Origin: Lachnospiraceae bacterium
Lineage (GTDB): Bacteria > Bacillota > Clostridia > Lachnospirales > Lachnospiraceae
NCBI GenBank assembly: GCA_017624495.1
Contig: JAGAMY010000024.1
Location: 1 to 42,765, forward strand
Direction: 5' to 3'
Length of the DNA: 42,765 bases
The translations under genes were made by a program, and so were the position numbers. The notes below the pieces were generated by a model. It did not search any database. It was not told the origin of the DNA and saw only the letters and a list, made by a program, of their open reading frames with translations. Positions within the stretch are counted from its first letter, which is position 1. The number at the start of each line of letters is the position of its first letter. Positions 40,468 through 42,765 of the stretch are shown one piece after another.

Positions 40468-40494
40468 TTAGCACTCCAATCAAATGAGTGCTAA
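40468..40494. promoter_or_regulatory. CIRCE operator for HrcA
   Basis: TTAGCACTC, 9-nt spacer, GAGTGCTAA: a perfect CIRCE inverted repeat. HrcA bound here would repress the heat-shock operon. Confidence 0.97.
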
Positions 40495-40522
40495 CAACAA
40501 AAACCGACACAGGAGAGATAAG

Positions 40523-41554
40523 ATGGATGAACTTGGCGAAAGAAAAATAAAAATATTAGATGCAATCATCCGCACCTATTTAGAAACCGGTGAACCGGTA
40601 GGGTCAAGAACCATTTCAAAGTATACCGATTTGAATTTGAGTTCAGCCACCATTCGAAATGAGATGTCGAATTTAGAGGAGTTAGGTTATATTGTCCAGC
40701 CGCATACCTCTGCGGGCAGGATTCCTTCGGATAAAGGTTATCGTTTCTATGTCGACCATTTGTTACAGAATAAAGACAAAGAAATCTCCGACATGAAGGA
40801 TTTTGTCATCGAACATACAGAGCGGATGGAAAATGTGTTAAAACAGGTAGCCAGAATGTTAGCACAGTCTACGAATTATGCGACGATGATTACCTCTCCG
40901 AAATATAGTGCAAATAAGGTGAAATTCATTCAGCTTTCCCAGTTAGACGATAATCAGCTATTAGCCGTTATTGTTATGGAAGCAAATGTAGTGAAGAATA
41001 AGATGATTCCTCTTGAGAAACCCTTAGATAATGAAACATTGCTTCGGCTGAATGTATTGCTGAATTCCACATTAAATGGCATGTCTATTCCAGAGATTAA
41101 TTTGGCAACGATTAGCAAAATGAAAGAACAGGCAGGAAGTTATAGTGATATCGTTGGTGTGGTATTAGATGCAGTAGCAGAGACAATCAGTCAGGAAGAA
41201 TTGGAAATTTACACCAGTGGGGCGACAAATATTTTCAAATATCCGGAGCTTTCCGATTCACAGAAAGCCAGCGAACTGATTTATACCTTAGAAGAAAAGC
41301 AGCAGCTTGCAACCTTGGTATCTGACAGCTTAAGTGATGAAAGTAACACAGGTATTCAGGTTTATATAGGAAATGAAAGCCCGATTCAGACCATGAAGGA
41401 TTGCAGCGTGGTGACCGCCACATATGAATTAGGCGAAGGTGTCAAAGGCACCGTAGGCATTATCGGACCAAAACGTATGGATTACGAAAAGGTTATGGAT
41501 AGCTTAAAAGAACTGACAAACCAGTTAGACGGTATATTTAAAAAGCCGTCCTGA
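40523..41554 (+). CDS. hrcA: Heat-inducible transcription repressor HrcA
   Basis: A 343-residue HrcA. The N-terminal winged helix has LDAIIRTYLETGEPVGSRTISKYTDLNLSSATIRNEMSNLEELGYIVQPHTSAGRIPSDKGYRFYVD; the GAF-like core ends with GTVGIIGPKRMDYEKVMDSLKELTNQL. It binds CIRCE and is kept active by GroEL. The frame is open from 40484, but that start lies inside CIRCE; the ATG at 40523 follows AGGAGAG. It is the first gene of the hrcA-grpE-dnaK order common in Firmicutes. Confidence 0.96.
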   Translation: MDELGERKIKILDAIIRTYLETGEPVGSRTISKYTDLNLSSATIRNEMSNLEELGYIVQPHTSAGRIPSDKGYRFYVDHLLQNKDKEISDMKDFVIEHTERMENVLKQVARMLAQSTNYATMITSPKYSANKVKFIQLSQLDDNQLLAVIVMEANVVKNKMIPLEKPLDNETLLRLNVLLNSTLNGMSIPEINLATISKMKEQAGSYSDIVGVVLDAVAETISQEELEIYTSGATNIFKYPELSDSQKASELIYTLEEKQQLATLVSDSLSDESNTGIQVYIGNESPIQTMKDCSVVTATYELGEGVKGTVGIIGPKRMDYEKVMDSLKELTNQLDGIFKKPS

Positions 41555-41692
41555 TTTTATATTGCAGGTCTGCGCATGTACTGCGCTGACCGTAAGAAAA
41601 TGATTCGGGTGTGCAAAAATTCCTTTGCTGCAAGCAAATTGTAATGAATTTTGCATATCTGTAAACGCAGTGAACAGAAAGGTGGTAATGAA

Positions 41693-42328
41693 GTGGCAGA
41701 GATGAATAAAGAAGAAGTCTTAGAAGAACAGGTGACAGCCGAGGCAGAAGATACAACAGAAGAAGTTGCAGAAGAAACAGCCGAAGCAGAAGTACAGACA
41801 GAAAATGAGGAAGAACAGACCAGCGAAGCTGAAGAGGGCGCAGACGAGCCAAAGAAAGGTCTATTCAATAAAAAGAAAGAAAAGAAAAAAGACAAAAAAG
41901 ACGAGCAGATAGAAGATTTAACCGATCGTCTGAAACGTCAGATGGCTGAGTTTGAAAATTTCCGTAAAAGAACGGAAAAAGAAAAATCCCAGATGTATGA
42001 TATGGGAGCAAAAGCCATTGTAGAAAAAGTTCTCCCGGTTATTGACAATTTTGAAAGAGGACTTGCAGCAGTACCGGAAGAAAATGCAGAAGACCCATTT
42101 GTAGATGGTATGAACAAAATTTATAAGCAGATGATGACTGTTTTAGAAGAAGCCGGCGTAAAGCCAATCGAAGCTGTAGGCGTAGAGTTTAACCCGGATT
42201 TTCACAATGCAGTTATGCACATAGAAGATGAGAATCTTGGAGAAAATGTTATCGCAGAGGAGTTCCAAAAAGGATATACCTATCGTGATACAGTCGTTCG
42301 TCATAGTATGGTAAAAGTAGCTAACTAA
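41693..42328 (+). CDS. grpE: Nucleotide exchange factor GrpE
   Basis: A 211-residue GrpE. The N-terminal 65 residues are a low-complexity acidic stretch (E, A, T, V), followed by lysine-rich KKKEKKKDKKDE. A long dimer coiled coil leads into the GrpE domain with LKRQMAEFENFRKRTEKEK, MYDMGAKAIVEKVLPVIDNFERGL, MNKIYKQMMTVLEEAGVKPIEAVG and FNPDFHNAVMHIEDENLGENVIAEEFQKGYTYRDTVVRHSMVKVAN. The frame is open from 41651, but AAAGGTGG sits 7 nt before GTG 41693, which is chosen; the ATG at 41702 is the alternative. It lies 138 nt after hrcA and 42 nt before dnaK. Confidence 0.94.
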   Translation: MAEMNKEEVLEEQVTAEAEDTTEEVAEETAEAEVQTENEEEQTSEAEEGADEPKKGLFNKKKEKKKDKKDEQIEDLTDRLKRQMAEFENFRKRTEKEKSQMYDMGAKAIVEKVLPVIDNFERGLAAVPEENAEDPFVDGMNKIYKQMMTVLEEAGVKPIEAVGVEFNPDFHNAVMHIEDENLGENVIAEEFQKGYTYRDTVVRHSMVKVAN

Positions 42329-42343
42329 TCAAAATTAAAATAG

Positions 42344-42765
<422 letters not shown>

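Noticed and set aside
40484-40522. Longer N-terminus of HrcA from the ATG at 40484
   Set aside because: The start would be inside CIRCE, without a ribosome binding site; 40523 fits better.

Overview
The window looks like chromosome of a spore-forming, low-GC Gram-positive gut anaerobe, most likely family Lachnospiraceae (Clostridia). Evidence: AT-rich DNA with strong AGGAGG-type ribosome binding sites, tRNAs without encoded CCA, spoVAD/spoVAE, a dgt-dnaG-rpoD macromolecular-synthesis cluster, a perfect CIRCE element before hrcA-grpE-dnaK, a PadR/HAAS pair, and a secreted LamG/FIVAR/Big_2 surface protein. Genus is not determined.

Layout. 1-2180: end of an unrecognised gene, an overlapping zinc-ribbon protein and an intracellular GH53 galactanase. 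2195-5722: a PadR-HAAS membrane-protein operon under a doubled 21-bp operator, a frameshifted CPBP-like membrane gene, ybaK and a CPBP protease. 5724-6083: two divergent leucine tRNA genes (CAG and AAG anticodons) with clear promoters. 6243-14371: core genes aroD, dgt, dnaG, rpoD, trmK, a Nif3-family gene and a TGS/uridine-kinase-like gene. 14381-14874: rnpB behind an unexplained 59-nt hairpin. 14930-16906: spoVAD, spoVAE and a low-complexity lipoprotein.

16920-30382 is the accessory region. It holds three near-identical full-length genes of the Rpn/PD-(D/E)XK family (two forward, one inverted). Each has the same promoter spacing, the same 5'-terminal leader hairpins and a C-terminal 7-residue repeat coiled coil of variable length. 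A fourth copy is broken, and a 3023-bp transposon (TGT...ACA ends, 5-bp CCATG target duplication, DUF6431-like + DDE + AAA genes) sits inside the remnant. The transposon's ATPase gene is itself broken by an 8-bp tandem duplication. A 1645-residue secreted protein lies between the remnant and the inverted copy. A fifth, internally deleted Rpn-type gene follows.

30385-38067 returns to CapA-family, gpmI, small membrane and YbjQ proteins, a PilZ protein, purC, purB and a C39-like peptidase. At 38066-40359 a C5 cytosine methyltransferase fused to a putative PD-(D/E)XK nuclease lies between 22-bp direct repeats, followed by a 33-codon gene whose ribosome binding site is buried in a 13-bp hairpin. 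The window closes with CIRCE-hrcA-grpE-dnaK (dnaK cut by the window end).

Strongest candidates for something new: the Rpn family with its shared structured leader, and the one-chain methyltransferase-nuclease cassette with its flanking repeats and small gene. All family names come from reading the sequence and remembering motifs; no search was run.
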